Positions 15,847 to 24,426 of a stretch of DNA of 64,000 nucleotides are shown piece after piece. A program made the position numbers and the translations under genes. The number at the start of each line of letters is the position of its first letter. Position 1 is the stretch's first letter. A model generated the notes under the pieces. The model saw nothing but the letters and a program-made list of their open reading frames with translations. It made no database searches and was not told the origin of the DNA. The DNA comes from Nocardiopsis dassonvillei_B. GTDB lineage: Bacteria; Actinomycetota; Actinomycetes; Streptosporangiales; Streptosporangiaceae. The stretch is from the NCBI RefSeq assembly GCF_964273065.1, contig NZ_OZ186815.1, forward strand, positions 2,852,001-2,916,000, in the 5' to 3' direction.

Positions 15847-16854
15847 TCAGCGGCGGCGGGTGGGGCGGCGGCGCCGGGACGGCAGGGCGTCGCGGGCCAG
15901 CTCGGCCGCGCCGACCAGCCCGGCCTCGTTGCCCAGGGCGGCGGCCACCACCCTGGCCTCGGGGCGGTAGCCCCGGCCGGTGAGACCGCGCTCGAACGCC
16001 TCCCGGGCCGGTCCCAGCAGCAGGTCGCCCGCTTCCGAGACGCCCCCGCCTATGACGAACAGCTCCGGGTCGAAGGCCGCCGCCAGATTCGCCAGCCCCG
16101 CCCCCAGCCACTGGCCCGCGTCGCGCATCAGCTCGGTGCAGGCCCGGTCGCCCTTGCGCGCGAGCTCGCTCACCAGGGGTCCGGTGATCCGCCCCGCGTC
16201 GCCCGCCACCGCCTGGTGCAGGGCCCGGGCCACCGGCGACTCGGCGGCCACCAGCTCGCGCGCCTCCCGGGTGAGCGCGTTGCCGCTGGCGTACTGCTCC
16301 CAGCAGCCCCGGTTGCCGCACTCGCAGCGGTGCCCGCCCGGGACCACCGTCATGTGGCCGAACTCACCGGCCAGGCCGTACCGGCCGCGGTACAGGCGCC
16401 CGTTCAGGACGATCGCCCCGCCGATGCCGGTACCCAGGTTGACCACGACCACGTCGTCGACCCCCTGGGCGGCACCGGCGCGCACCTCCGCCCACGCGGA
16501 GGCGTTGGCGTCGTTCTCCACCACCACGGGCAGGCCCAGGCGGGAGGACAGCGCCTCCCGCAGCGGCTCCTCCCGCCAGGACAGGTGGGGGGCGAACAGC
16601 ACGTTCGCGCGGCGCTCGTCCACGAACCCCGCCGCCCCCACGCCCACGGCGCGCACCGGGTACCCCGAGCGCAGCTCCTCCACCACCGACACGATCGTGT
16701 CCTCCACGACCGCCGGGCTCTTGCTGCGCTCGGGCGTCTCGGTGCGCACCCGGGCCAGCACCCTTCCGCTCGGGGTGACCACCCCGGCGGCGACCTTCGT
16801 CCCGCCGATGTCCACCCCGACCGTCAGGGCGTGCCCGTACCGCGTCCGGTCCAT
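15847..16854 (-). CDS. ROK family sugar kinase (glucokinase-like)
   Basis: A 335-residue ROK-family kinase. The ATP-binding phosphate-1 loop GVDIGGTKVAAGVV is near residue 13, the catalytic ENDANASAWAE block near 115, and the ROK zinc/signature region LAGEFGHMTVVPGG followed by CECGNRGCWEQYASG with the Cys-x-Cys-x4-Cys zinc ligands. It should phosphorylate glucose or another hexose such as ManNAc in the cytoplasm. A basic tail RRRRPTRRR closes the protein. It lies 15 bases after glmM on the same strand and probably shares its transcript, supplying hexose phosphate to amino-sugar synthesis. Glucose is the default substrate for actinobacterial ROK kinases of this type; others are possible. Confidence 0.88.
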   Translation of the reverse strand: MDRTRYGHALTVGVDIGGTKVAAGVVTPSGRVLARVRTETPERSKSPAVVEDTIVSVVEELRSGYPVRAVGVGAAGFVDERRANVLFAPHLSWREEPLREALSSRLGLPVVVENDANASAWAEVRAGAAQGVDDVVVVNLGTGIGGAIVLNGRLYRGRYGLAGEFGHMTVVPGGHRCECGNRGCWEQYASGNALTREARELVAAESPVARALHQAVAGDAGRITGPLVSELARKGDRACTELMRDAGQWLGAGLANLAAAFDPELFVIGGGVSEAGDLLLGPAREAFERGLTGRGYRPEARVVAAALGNEAGLVGAAELARDALPSRRRRPTRRR

Positions 16855-16869
16855 GGCCCCGTTCCCCGG

Positions 16870-18207
16870 TCAGCCCAGGGCGGAGCGCACCACCCCGGCG
16901 AGGTGCTCGGCGACCGCGGTCGCCTGCTCCTGCTCGGGTGCCTCCACCATGACGCGGACCTTGGGCTCGGTGCCGCTGGGACGGATGAGGACACGGCCGG
17001 TCCCGCCCAGCTCCTTCTCGGCCTCGCGCACCGCGGCCCACAGCTCCTCGGAGTCGGCGGCGCGGGACTTGTCCACGTCGGGGACGTTGATGAGCACCTG
17101 CGGCAGGCGGGTCATGACCTTGGCCAGCTCCGCCAGCCCCTGCCTGCGGTGCGCCATCGCGGCCAGCAGGTGCAGGCCGGTCAGCACCCCGTCCCCGGTG
17201 GTGGCGTGGTCCAGCAGGATGACGTGCCCGGACTGCTCCCCGCCCAGGGAGAACCCGCCGCGCTTCATCTCCTCCAGGACGTAGCGGTCGCCCACCGCGG
17301 TCTCCGCCACGGAGATGCCCTCGCGCTCCATGGCCAGCTTGAGGCCGAGGTTGGACATGACCGTCACCACGAGGGTGTCGCCGGCCAGGCGGCCCTCCTC
17401 CTTGGCCTCCGAGGCCAGGATCGCGAGGATGTGGTCCCCGTCGACCACGTTGCCCCCGGCGTCCACGGCCAGGCAGCGGTCGGCGTCGCCGTCGTTGGCG
17501 ATCCCCGCGTCGGCGCCGTGCAGCCGCACCGCCTCCTGGAGCTTCTCCAGATGGGTGGAGCCGCACCCCTCGTTGATGTTGTGGCCGTCGGGCGCGTCGC
17601 CGATGGCGACGACCTCGGCGCCCGCGCGGCGCAGCGCCTCGGGGGCCACCAGGGCGGAGGCGCCGTGGGCGCAGTCCACCACGACCTTGAGCCCGGCCAG
17701 GGAGTGGGGGACCGAGGCCAGCACGTGCCGGATGTAGCGCTCGGCCCCGTCGTCGGCGTCGGTGACCCGACCCACGGCCGCGCCCACCGCGGGGGTCGAG
17801 GGCACGCCCAGCAGCCCCTCGATCTCGTCCTCCAGGGCGTCCTCCAGCTTGTGGCCGCCCCTGGCGAAGAACTTGATGCCGTTGTCCGGCGCCGGGTTGT
17901 GGCTCGCCGAGAGCATCACGCCGAAGTCGGCGCCCAGGTCCCCGGTGAGGAAGGCCACCGCCGGGGTGGGCAGCACCCCCACCCGGACCACGTCCACGCC
18001 CGTGCTCGCGAGCCCGGCCACCACGGCGGCCTCCAGGAACTCGCCGGAGGCGCGCGGGTCGCGGCCCACGACGGCCCTGGGGCGCCGCCTCTCGATCCCC
18101 GCCGCGAGCACCCTCGCCGCGGCGATGGACAACTCCAGGGCGAGCGTGGCGGTCAGGTCGCGCCCGGCGACCCCGCGTACACCATCCGTACCGAACAGCC
18201 GTCCCAC
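16870..18207 (-). CDS. glmM: Phosphoglucosamine mutase
   Basis: The 445-residue protein has family-typical length and opens with GRLFGTDGVRGVAG. The phosphoserine loop is MLSASHNPAPDNGIKFF (about residues 95-111), the metal-binding loop DGDADRCLAV (about 240) and the phosphate-binding RPSGTEPKVRVMVEA near the C-terminus are intact. It converts glucosamine-6-phosphate to glucosamine-1-phosphate on the way to UDP-GlcNAc and peptidoglycan. The start is GTG at 18207. The order rplM-rpsI-glmM is conserved in actinobacteria, but a strong terminator lies between rpsI and glmM here, so glmM may have its own promoter in the roughly 70 bases before it. Confidence 0.96.
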   Translation of the reverse strand: MGRLFGTDGVRGVAGRDLTATLALELSIAAARVLAAGIERRRPRAVVGRDPRASGEFLEAAVVAGLASTGVDVVRVGVLPTPAVAFLTGDLGADFGVMLSASHNPAPDNGIKFFARGGHKLEDALEDEIEGLLGVPSTPAVGAAVGRVTDADDGAERYIRHVLASVPHSLAGLKVVVDCAHGASALVAPEALRRAGAEVVAIGDAPDGHNINEGCGSTHLEKLQEAVRLHGADAGIANDGDADRCLAVDAGGNVVDGDHILAILASEAKEEGRLAGDTLVVTVMSNLGLKLAMEREGISVAETAVGDRYVLEEMKRGGFSLGGEQSGHVILLDHATTGDGVLTGLHLLAAMAHRRQGLAELAKVMTRLPQVLINVPDVDKSRAADSEELWAAVREAEKELGGTGRVLIRPSGTEPKVRVMVEAPEQEQATAVAEHLAGVVRSALG

Positions 18208-18280
18208 AGGCGACAGCCCCCTTCAGGCAGTGGCGCCGCGTCGGGCGCCGAGAAGATCAGTGTGACCCACAAGCCACGCG

Positions 18281-18330
18281 AAAAGGAAAAACCCGTACGA
18301 CGCCCCCGGTGACGGGGACGACGTACGGGT
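18281..18330 (-). terminator. Intrinsic terminator after rpsI
   Basis: On the minus strand a stem of nine base pairs (18322-18330 with 18291-18299) plus an inner CCCCG/CGGGG stem is followed by TTTTTCCTTTT, an unusual U-rich tail for this genome. It sits 36 bases after the rpsI stop. Confidence 0.88.
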
Positions 18331-18365
18331 CGAAGCTCAGCCGAGCGCGAGCCGGCGCATGAGCC

Positions 18366-18875
18366 TTAGCGCTTGGAGAACTGCGGCGCCTTGCGGGCCT
18401 TCTTGAGACCGGCCTTCTTGCGCTCCACCTCGCGGGCGTCGCGGGTCAGGAAGCCGGCCTTCTTCAGGGTCGGGCGGTTGTTCTCCGGGTCCAGGGACGC
18501 CAGCGCGCGGGCGATGCCGTGGCGCAGGGCGCCGGCCTGGCCGCTGGGGCCGCCGCCGCTCATCCGGGCGAAGACGTCGTAGGCGCCTTCGAACCCGAGG
18601 GAGACGAAGGGCTCCTTGATGGTCTGCTGGTGGACCTTGTCGGGGAAGTAGACCTCGAGCGGCTTGCCGTTGATCTTCCACTCACCCGCGCCGGGCGCGA
18701 TGCGCACGCGGGCGATGGCCGTCTTGCGGCGGCCGGTGCCGGCGCTGGGGCCGGAAGCGGTCGGCACGTAGGCGGCGACCGTCTCATCGGACTCGCTCGT
18801 GTACTCGGAGGGGAACTCCTCCGGGTTCTCGGCGTACTCCTGCTCGATGTCTTCGATACCGGTGGGCTCGACCAC
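18366..18875 (-). CDS. rpsI: 30S ribosomal protein S9
   Basis: S9 of the small subunit head; its C-terminal tail reaches the P-site tRNA. The 169-residue product has an acidic N-terminal extension of about 45 residues (IEDIEQEYAENPEEF) before the conserved core, which starts at GTGRRKTAIARVRI. The core ends with the expected GLKKARKAPQFSKR. The GTG at 18875 is preceded by GAGGAG. It follows rplM by 35 bases in a two-gene operon and is closed by a terminator. Confidence 0.97.
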   Translation of the reverse strand: MVEPTGIEDIEQEYAENPEEFPSEYTSESDETVAAYVPTASGPSAGTGRRKTAIARVRIAPGAGEWKINGKPLEVYFPDKVHQQTIKEPFVSLGFEGAYDVFARMSGGGPSGQAGALRHGIARALASLDPENNRPTLKKAGFLTRDAREVERKKAGLKKARKAPQFSKR

Positions 18876-18910
18876 GGTTCTCCTCGTGTTTCTGTGAAGC
18901 TCGCGAACGC

Positions 18911-19360
18911 CTAGGCGGGCTGCTGGATCTTGCTGATTTCGAACGGAACCGGCTGCTGGGCCTGGTGCGGGTGCTCCGAACCGGAGTACACCTTCAGCTT
19001 CTTGGCCATCTGGCGGCCGAGAGAGCCCTTGGGCAGCATGCCCTTGACGGCCTTCTCGATGGCCCGCTCGGGGTTCTTCTCCAGCAGCTCGGCGTAGCCG
19101 ACGGAACGCAGACCGCCGGGGTAGCCGGAGTGCCGGTAGGCCCGCTTCTGCTCCAGCTTCTTGCCGGTGAGGGCGACCTTGTCGGCGTTCACGACGATCA
19201 CGAAGTCGCCGGTGTCGATGTGGGGCGCGTAGTACGGCTTGTGCTTGCCCCGGAGGAGCGTGGCAACCTGGCTCGCCATACGCCCGAGCACGAGATCGGT
19301 GGCGTCGACAACGTGCCACTGACGCTGAACATCGTTTGGTTTGGGGCTGTAGGTGCGCAC
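18911..19360 (-). CDS. rplM: 50S ribosomal protein L13
   Basis: L13, an early assembly protein of the large subunit. The 149 residues show MASQVATLLRGKHKP and the RAYRHSGYPGGLRS / GMLPKGSLGRQMAKKLKVY signature. The start is GTG at 19360 (first residues RTYSPKP), with AAGG nine bases upstream. It is first in the rplM-rpsI operon and has a good promoter at 19585-19613, giving a leader of about 220 bases that contains a CCATCCC/GGGATGG inverted repeat. Confidence 0.97.
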   Translation of the reverse strand: MRTYSPKPNDVQRQWHVVDATDLVLGRMASQVATLLRGKHKPYYAPHIDTGDFVIVVNADKVALTGKKLEQKRAYRHSGYPGGLRSVGYAELLEKNPERAIEKAVKGMLPKGSLGRQMAKKLKVYSGSEHPHQAQQPVPFEISKIQQPA

Positions 19361-19584
19361 GATCGTTTGCCTTCGCTCTTCAGTCGGCTGCCCCATCCCC
19401 CTGGTTCGGGATGGTGGACTCGTATTACGAAACACACCCGCGGGCGCGGGGCGTTTGGACCGGACGTCCCGTGCCACATCTTCAGGACGGTCCGGTGGTG
19501 AGTGCGCAGACGATGGTGCGTGGATCGGCACCGGGATTCAGTGAAAGTCCCGGGGCCCACGGCAACTCAAACGCACGACGGAAT

Positions 19585-19613
19585 ATCCTACTGGCCACCG
19601 TCGCGCAGGTCAA
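19585..19613 (-). promoter_or_regulatory. Promoter of rplM-rpsI
   Basis: On the minus strand TTGACC (19613-19608) and TAGGAT (19590-19585) are separated by exactly 17 bases. This fits the principal sigma-factor consensus of actinomycetes well. The transcription start would be near 19578. Confidence 0.7.
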
Positions 19614-19671
19614 AGCCAGCGGTTGGGGCAGACCGGCAGGACCACGCTCGGCGGGGAAAGCGCCGGCACGG

Positions 19672-19687
19672 GGTCACATCCGTGACC
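19672..19687. promoter_or_regulatory. Inverted repeat GGTCAC-ATCC-GTGACC
   Basis: Perfect six-base arms around four central bases, 60 bases upstream of the rplM -35 box and about 200 bases before the plus-strand gene. It could be an operator or simply a small hairpin; nothing in the window tells which protein would bind. Confidence 0.3.
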
Positions 19688-19888
19688 TCTCCGTCTTTCA
19701 TTATGCCCGTTGCGTGGAGTGCTTCGTCCTTTCCGCGCCCGGGTGTTGGCTACCCTTGCACCGAAAGGCCGGTCTCCGCCCGGAACGACGGGCGCCGACG
19801 AGATGCCCGTCACCCCGGCACGCCAGCGGAAACATCGCGGGCACGGGCTTTGGTCAAGTCCCATTCCCCAACGCCTCCGGAGACTCCC

Positions 19889-21565
19889 ATCAGTACCCAT
19901 CCGAACCCGCCACAGTACGGTCCCGACGGGCCGGAGCCCGGTGACGGCCAGGACCTGCTCGGTTCCCCCCACCCCGACCAGTACCCCTCCGGTCCGCAGG
20001 GCGGTCGACCACTGCCCGGCCAAGGCTCGCCCTCCGGTCCGCAGGCGCAGCACCCCGCGTTCCCCCCGAGCGGGCCGCAGCAGGGCTTCCCGGGACACCA
20101 GGCCGCCCCCGGCCCGCAGACGCCGCAGGCGTCACCTCAGGGCCCTCCGGGCGCCCCCGGCCTGCCGCCGGGCGTGCAGCCGCCGCAGAACCCGTACGGC
20201 GCGCCCGTCGGACACCCCCAGACGGGTCCCCAGACGGGACAGTACCAGGGCGGTCTGCCCCTCCCCCCGAACCAGACGCAGGGCGGCCCCCTCCCCCCGG
20301 CGCAGACCCAGGGCGGCCCGCTGCCGCCCGCCGGGCCGCCCCCGGGCGCGCCGGCGGGACCGGGCGCCCAGCCCTCCGGCCCCCACTTCCCGCAGCCCCC
20401 GCAGGCCCGTCCCCAGCCGGCACAGCCCCCGCAGGCCCAGCTTCCCCCGGCCCCCTACGCCGCGCCCACCGGCGGCCAGCCGTCCATGGCCCCGCGCCCG
20501 CCGGCCCCGGGCCAGGTCCCGCACGGACAGGGGCCGCACGGCCAGGTCCCGCAGGCTCCGGGACCGATGGCGCCCCAGGGGCAGCCGATGGGCCCCGGCC
20601 CGGGACAGATCCCCCCGGCGCCCTACGGCGCGCCCACCGGCGGCCGTCCGCCCATGGCCCCGGTGCCGGGCGCCCCGGCGGGCCCGCCCCCCGGCGCGGT
20701 GCCCCCGGTCCCGCCCGCCTCCGAGCCGGTGTTCCCGGCCGACGCCATGGGCGCCACCCAGCACATCGCCGCCGTCCCCGCCGGCCGGGGCGACAACCGG
20801 CCGCTGTTCCGGGACGAGGTCCCCGAGGACGCCGGTGCGGACACCGCCCAGTTCGACGTCCGGGCGATGAACGACTACGACGAGTACGACGACGGCGGCT
20901 ACGACGACCACGACCGCTACGACGACTCCGCGGGCAGGCGCCGCAAGGCGCTGATGGTCGGCGGGTTCGCCCTCGCCCTCGTCCTCGTCGGCGGCGGCAC
21001 GTTCTACTTCGCCAGCGGCGGCCTGGGCGGCTCCTCCGACAACGCCACCACCGTCTCCAGCGAGGAGGACGACCCGGGGACCCTGACCGCCGACGCCCTC
21101 TTCCCCGAGACCCTGGAGGTCGAGGGCCAGGGCTCGTTCACCCGGGTGGCCGTGGAGGACGGCGAGGACTGCGCCGCCGGGGCCCACGGCGACTACGGCA
21201 CCGTGCTCGCCGACAACGGCTGCCGCCAGCTGGTCCGCGCCTCCTACCTGAGCGAGGACGAGGGGCAGGCCGTCACCGTCGGCGTGGCCGCGATGTCCGA
21301 CACCGACGGCGCCGCCACCGCCCTGGACGCCCAGAACCTGGAGGAGTCCCAGTGGTTCGCCGGGCTGGCCGGCGAGGAGGGCACCCCGGCCGAGCGCCTG
21401 GGCCACGCCGGCGGCCACGGCAGCGGCGGACAGTGGGGCCGCTACCTGCTCTTCTCCCTGGCCACCAACAGCGACGGGACCGCCGAGGGCGCCGACGCCC
21501 TGGCCCCGGTCAGCGAGGGCTTCCTGGAGGAGGCCTACGAGAGGCTGTCCGAGGACCGCGGCTGA
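19889..21565 (+). CDS. Proline-rich single-pass membrane protein, unknown function
   Basis: About 558 residues when started at the ATC codon at 19889, which has GGAG six bases upstream and would give a product beginning M-STHPNPPQYGP; the nearest standard start is TTG at 19850, with no good binding site. Residues to about 290 are Pro/Gln/Gly-rich with imperfect repeats such as QTQGGPLPP and PYGAPTGGRPPMAP. An acidic Tyr/Asp stretch (YDEYDDGGYDDHDRYDD) follows, then one membrane helix (ALMVGGFALALVLVGGGTFYF, about 354-374) and an extracytoplasmic domain of about 180 residues with two cysteines (EDCAAG and DNGCRQL) that could form a disulfide. Many actinomycete surface or signalling proteins have this layout. 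I do not recognise the outer domain. It is transcribed away from rplM and closed by a terminator. Confidence 0.7.
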   Translation: MSTHPNPPQYGPDGPEPGDGQDLLGSPHPDQYPSGPQGGRPLPGQGSPSGPQAQHPAFPPSGPQQGFPGHQAAPGPQTPQASPQGPPGAPGLPPGVQPPQNPYGAPVGHPQTGPQTGQYQGGLPLPPNQTQGGPLPPAQTQGGPLPPAGPPPGAPAGPGAQPSGPHFPQPPQARPQPAQPPQAQLPPAPYAAPTGGQPSMAPRPPAPGQVPHGQGPHGQVPQAPGPMAPQGQPMGPGPGQIPPAPYGAPTGGRPPMAPVPGAPAGPPPGAVPPVPPASEPVFPADAMGATQHIAAVPAGRGDNRPLFRDEVPEDAGADTAQFDVRAMNDYDEYDDGGYDDHDRYDDSAGRRRKALMVGGFALALVLVGGGTFYFASGGLGGSSDNATTVSSEEDDPGTLTADALFPETLEVEGQGSFTRVAVEDGEDCAAGAHGDYGTVLADNGCRQLVRASYLSEDEGQAVTVGVAAMSDTDGAATALDAQNLEESQWFAGLAGEEGTPAERLGHAGGHGSGGQWGRYLLFSLATNSDGTAEGADALAPVSEGFLEEAYERLSEDRG

Positions 21566-21580
21566 CCCGCACCGCAACGC

Positions 21581-21612
21581 CGAAGGGGACGTCCGGACGG
21601 ACGTCCCCTTCG
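21581..21612. terminator. Terminator hairpin between convergent genes
   Basis: A perfect 14-bp stem (21581-21594 with 21599-21612) and a GGAC loop lie 15 bases after the stop of the proline-rich protein gene and before the end of truA. Confidence 0.88.
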
Positions 21613-21689
21613 TGCTGTCCGGCGGTCGGCTCCCCCGCCGCCCGGCACCGCGGGCACCGGGCCGGCCGGGAGGCCCCGCCGGAGGCGCC

Positions 21690-22550
21690 TCAGGCGGAGT
21701 GGCCGGGGCAGGGCAGCTCGCGGACCCGGCGGGTGGCGCCGGCCCTGGCGGCGAGCTCCCCGTCGGCCGGGTAGCGCACCTCCTCCAGGCTCAGCCCCTG
21801 GGGGCCGACCACGTGCACGGCCGGTTCGCGCACCCCGGCGCCCAGCACCCGCGCGGGCCAGTCGACCCCGCGGCGGCCGTCACCGACCGCCAGCAGCGCG
21901 CCCACCAGGGCCCGGACCATGTTGTGGCAGAACGCGTCCGCCTGGATCGTGCCGTGCAGCAGGTGGTCGTCCACCCGCTCCCACTCCAGGAGCAGCAGCT
22001 CCCGGATGGTCGTGGCGCCCTCCCGCTTCTTGCAGAACGCCGCGAAGTCGTGCTCCCCGCGCAGCAGCTCCGCGGCCGCGTTCATGCGGTCCGCGTCCAG
22101 CGGGTTCTTGTGCCACAGCACGTCCCTGCGCAGCAGGGGGTCCACCCCGTACGGGGCGTCGCTCACCCGGTACAGGTAGCGGCGGAACAGCGGTGAGAAG
22201 CGCGCGTCGAACCCGGGCGGGGCGGGGCGGGCCGCGGACACCCGCACGTCCGGCGGCAGCACGCCCGCCAGCCTGCGCAGCACCCGCTCGCCCTCGCGCT
22301 CCCACGTCCCCGCGGGAACGTCGGCCTGGGCCACCTGGCCCCGGGCGTGGACCCCGGCGTCGGTGCGCCCGGCACAGGTCAGCGTCACCTCCGGCAGGCG
22401 CAGTACCCGGGCCAGCGCCGACTCCAGCTCGCCCTGGACGGTGCGCCGGTTCGGCTGCACCGCCCACCCGGAGAAGTCGGTGCCGTCGTAGGCCACGTCG
22501 AACCGGATCCGGATCGTCGGCTCCGGTGCCTCGTTCATCTCGTCCGTCAC
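21690..22550 (-). CDS. truA: tRNA pseudouridine synthase A
   Basis: TruA converts uridines 38-40 of the tRNA anticodon stem to pseudouridine. The 286 residues include the DVAYDGTDFSGWAVQPN opening, the catalytic Asp in TCAGRTDAGVHARGQVA and the FCKKREG and FCHNMVRALVG blocks. I keep the GTG at 22550; an ATG four codons later is also possible. It follows rplQ on the minus strand, the usual actinobacterial arrangement, but a terminator separates them. Confidence 0.95.
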   Translation of the reverse strand: MTDEMNEAPEPTIRIRFDVAYDGTDFSGWAVQPNRRTVQGELESALARVLRLPEVTLTCAGRTDAGVHARGQVAQADVPAGTWEREGERVLRRLAGVLPPDVRVSAARPAPPGFDARFSPLFRRYLYRVSDAPYGVDPLLRRDVLWHKNPLDADRMNAAAELLRGEHDFAAFCKKREGATTIRELLLLEWERVDDHLLHGTIQADAFCHNMVRALVGALLAVGDGRRGVDWPARVLGAGVREPAVHVVGPQGLSLEEVRYPADGELAARAGATRRVRELPCPGHSA

Positions 22551-22570
22551 ATCGATCCCATCGACGCCTC

Positions 22571-22612
22571 AGAGAAACACGAGTGCCCGACCCCTGTGGG
22601 ATCGGGCACTCG
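22571..22612 (-). terminator. Terminator of the rpoA-rplQ operon
   Basis: An 11-bp perfect stem (22580-22590 with 22602-22612) is followed on the minus strand by TGTTTCTCT. It stands 48 bases after the rplQ stop. Confidence 0.85.
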
Positions 22613-22659
22613 TCCGGTCGGTGTGCACCCGGGATGCGCCCGTGTGCCTCACGCCCGAC

Positions 22660-23151
22660 CTACTTGCTCTCGGAGTTCTCCTCGGCCGGGGCCTCGGCGG
22701 CCTCGGTGGCCTCCGCGGTCTCTTCGGCCTTGGTCTCCTCGGCCTTGGTCTCCTCGACCGGCTCGGCCGGAGCGGCGGCGGCCGGCTTGGCGGCCAGCGC
22801 CTCGACCAGCTCGATGACCGCCATGGGGGCGTTGTCGCCCTTGCGCGGACCGATCTTGGTGATACGGGTGTAGCCACCGGGACGGTTCTCGTAGCGCGGG
22901 CCGATCTCGGTGAAGAGCTCGTGCACCACGGACTTGTCCGTGATCTTGGTCAGCACCTGGCGGCGGGCGTGCAGGTCACCGCGCTTGCCGAGGGTGATGA
23001 GCTTCTCGGCGTAGGGGCGCAGGCGCTTGGCCTTGGCCTCGGTGGTGCGGATGCGGCCGTGCTGGAACAGCGAGGTGGCGAGGTTCGCCAGGATGTGCCG
23101 CTCGTGAGCGGGCCCGGAACCCAGACGGGCGCCCTTGGTAGGCGTGGGCAT
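22660..23151 (-). CDS. rplQ: 50S ribosomal protein L17
   Basis: L17 lines the exit region of the large subunit. The conserved core (PTPTKGARLGSGPAHERHIL to the AVIELV block) fills residues 1-120. A C-terminal tail of about 43 residues is made of Ala, Glu and Lys with repeated EETKA units and is probably disordered. It follows rpoA by 65 bases and ends the operon. Confidence 0.97.
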   Translation of the reverse strand: MPTPTKGARLGSGPAHERHILANLATSLFQHGRIRTTEAKAKRLRPYAEKLITLGKRGDLHARRQVLTKITDKSVVHELFTEIGPRYENRPGGYTRITKIGPRKGDNAPMAVIELVEALAAKPAAAAPAEPVEETKAEETKAEETAEATEAAEAPAEENSESK

Positions 23152-23216
23152 GGTGTCGTTCTCCTAGTGATGCGGTCCACGGCCGCACTCGGCCGGGGAC
23201 CATGGGGCGACGAAGG

Positions 23217-24239
23217 TCAGTACTGCTCCGTCTCGACGAAGGACTCGCCCTCGTCGTCCTCGGAGCCGAAGGAGTCGGCCGCGGTGCCGGGGTCGAATCC
23301 GGGCGGGGAGTCCTTCAGCGACAGGCCCATGTCGACGAGCTTCTGCTTCACCTCGTCGATGGACTTGGCACCGAAGTTGCGGATGTCCAACAGGTCCTGC
23401 TCGGAGCGGGCAACCAGCTCGCCAACGCTGTGGATGCCCTCACGCTTGAGGCAGTTGTAGGAACGGACCGTGAGGTTGAGGTCCTCGATCGGCAGCGCCA
23501 GGTCGGCCGCCAGGGCGGCGTCCGTCGGCGACGGGCCCATGTCGATGCCCTCGGCGTCGACGTTGAGCTCGCGGGCCAGACCGAACAGCTCCACCAGCGT
23601 CTTACCGGCACTCGCCACGGCGTCGCGGGGACGGATGGCGGGCTTGGTCTCGATGTCGACGATCAGGCGGTCGAAGTCGGTGCGCTGCTCGACTCGGGTG
23701 GCCTCGACCTTGTAGGTCACCCGCAGGACCGGGGAGTAGATGGAGTCGATCGGGATCCGACCGATCTCCTGCCCGGCCTGCTTGTTCTGAGTCGCGGAGA
23801 CGTAGCCGCGGCCGCGCTCGACCGTCAGCTCCATCTCCAGCTTGCCCTTGCCGTTGAGCGTGGCGATGTGCAGGTCGGGGTTGTGCACCTCGACGCCCGC
23901 CGGCGGAGCGATGTCCGCGGCGGTCACCACACCCGGGCCCTGCTTGCGCAGGTACATCAGCACCGGCTCGTCGTGCTCGGAGCTGACGACCAGGCCCTTG
24001 AGGTTGAGGATCATCTCCGTGACGTCCTCCTTGACACCGGGCACGGTGGTGAACTCGTGCTCGACGCCCTCGATCCGGATGCTGGTGACGGCCGCACCCG
24101 GGATGGAGGACAGGAGGGTCCTGCGCAGAGAGTTCCCGATGGTGTAACCGAAGCCCGGCTCCAGCGGCTCGATGACGAACTTCGAGCGCAGGTCCGAGAT
24201 CGGCTCCTCGGTCAGCGTGGGACGCTGTGCGATCAGCAT
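23217..24239 (-). CDS. rpoA: DNA-directed RNA polymerase subunit alpha
   Basis: The 340-residue alpha subunit has the N-terminal dimerisation domain (FVIEPLEPGFGYTIGNSLRRTLLSSIPG) that seeds polymerase assembly, and the C-terminal helix-hairpin domain (RSYNCLKREGIHSVGELV) that contacts UP elements and activators. An acidic tail (FGSEDDEGESFVETEQY) closes it. The ATG at 24239 gives the standard MLIAQRPTL start. It directly follows rpsK; rpsD, which lies between them in many bacteria, is absent here. Confidence 0.98.
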   Translation of the reverse strand: MLIAQRPTLTEEPISDLRSKFVIEPLEPGFGYTIGNSLRRTLLSSIPGAAVTSIRIEGVEHEFTTVPGVKEDVTEMILNLKGLVVSSEHDEPVLMYLRKQGPGVVTAADIAPPAGVEVHNPDLHIATLNGKGKLEMELTVERGRGYVSATQNKQAGQEIGRIPIDSIYSPVLRVTYKVEATRVEQRTDFDRLIVDIETKPAIRPRDAVASAGKTLVELFGLARELNVDAEGIDMGPSPTDAALAADLALPIEDLNLTVRSYNCLKREGIHSVGELVARSEQDLLDIRNFGAKSIDEVKQKLVDMGLSLKDSPPGFDPGTAADSFGSEDDEGESFVETEQY

Positions 24240-24426
24240 GGTCCGTGTTTCCCTTCCACATGGCCGCCCGCTATTTGACGGCCACCGAACGGGCACCGGC
24301 GAGGTGCCCGCGTTCCCACTCGGATTCCTACCCGGCCCGCGCGGTCCCGGATCGTCTCCGGGCCCGGCGCGGGTTCAAGCGCGGCGGGGCGCCCGCGCGG
24401 TAGGACCGCGGGCGCCTCGGCCGGGA

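Larger units (their letters stand above)
19361..19888. other. Divergent regulatory region between rplM and the proline-rich membrane protein gene
   Basis: These 528 bases carry the rplM promoter (19585-19613, minus) and long leader, an inverted repeat GGTCAC-ATCC-GTGACC (19672-19687), and, towards the right, a TACCCT element at 19752-19757 that could be a -10 box for the plus-strand gene. No gene is supported, although GC-rich frames run through. Confidence 0.6.
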
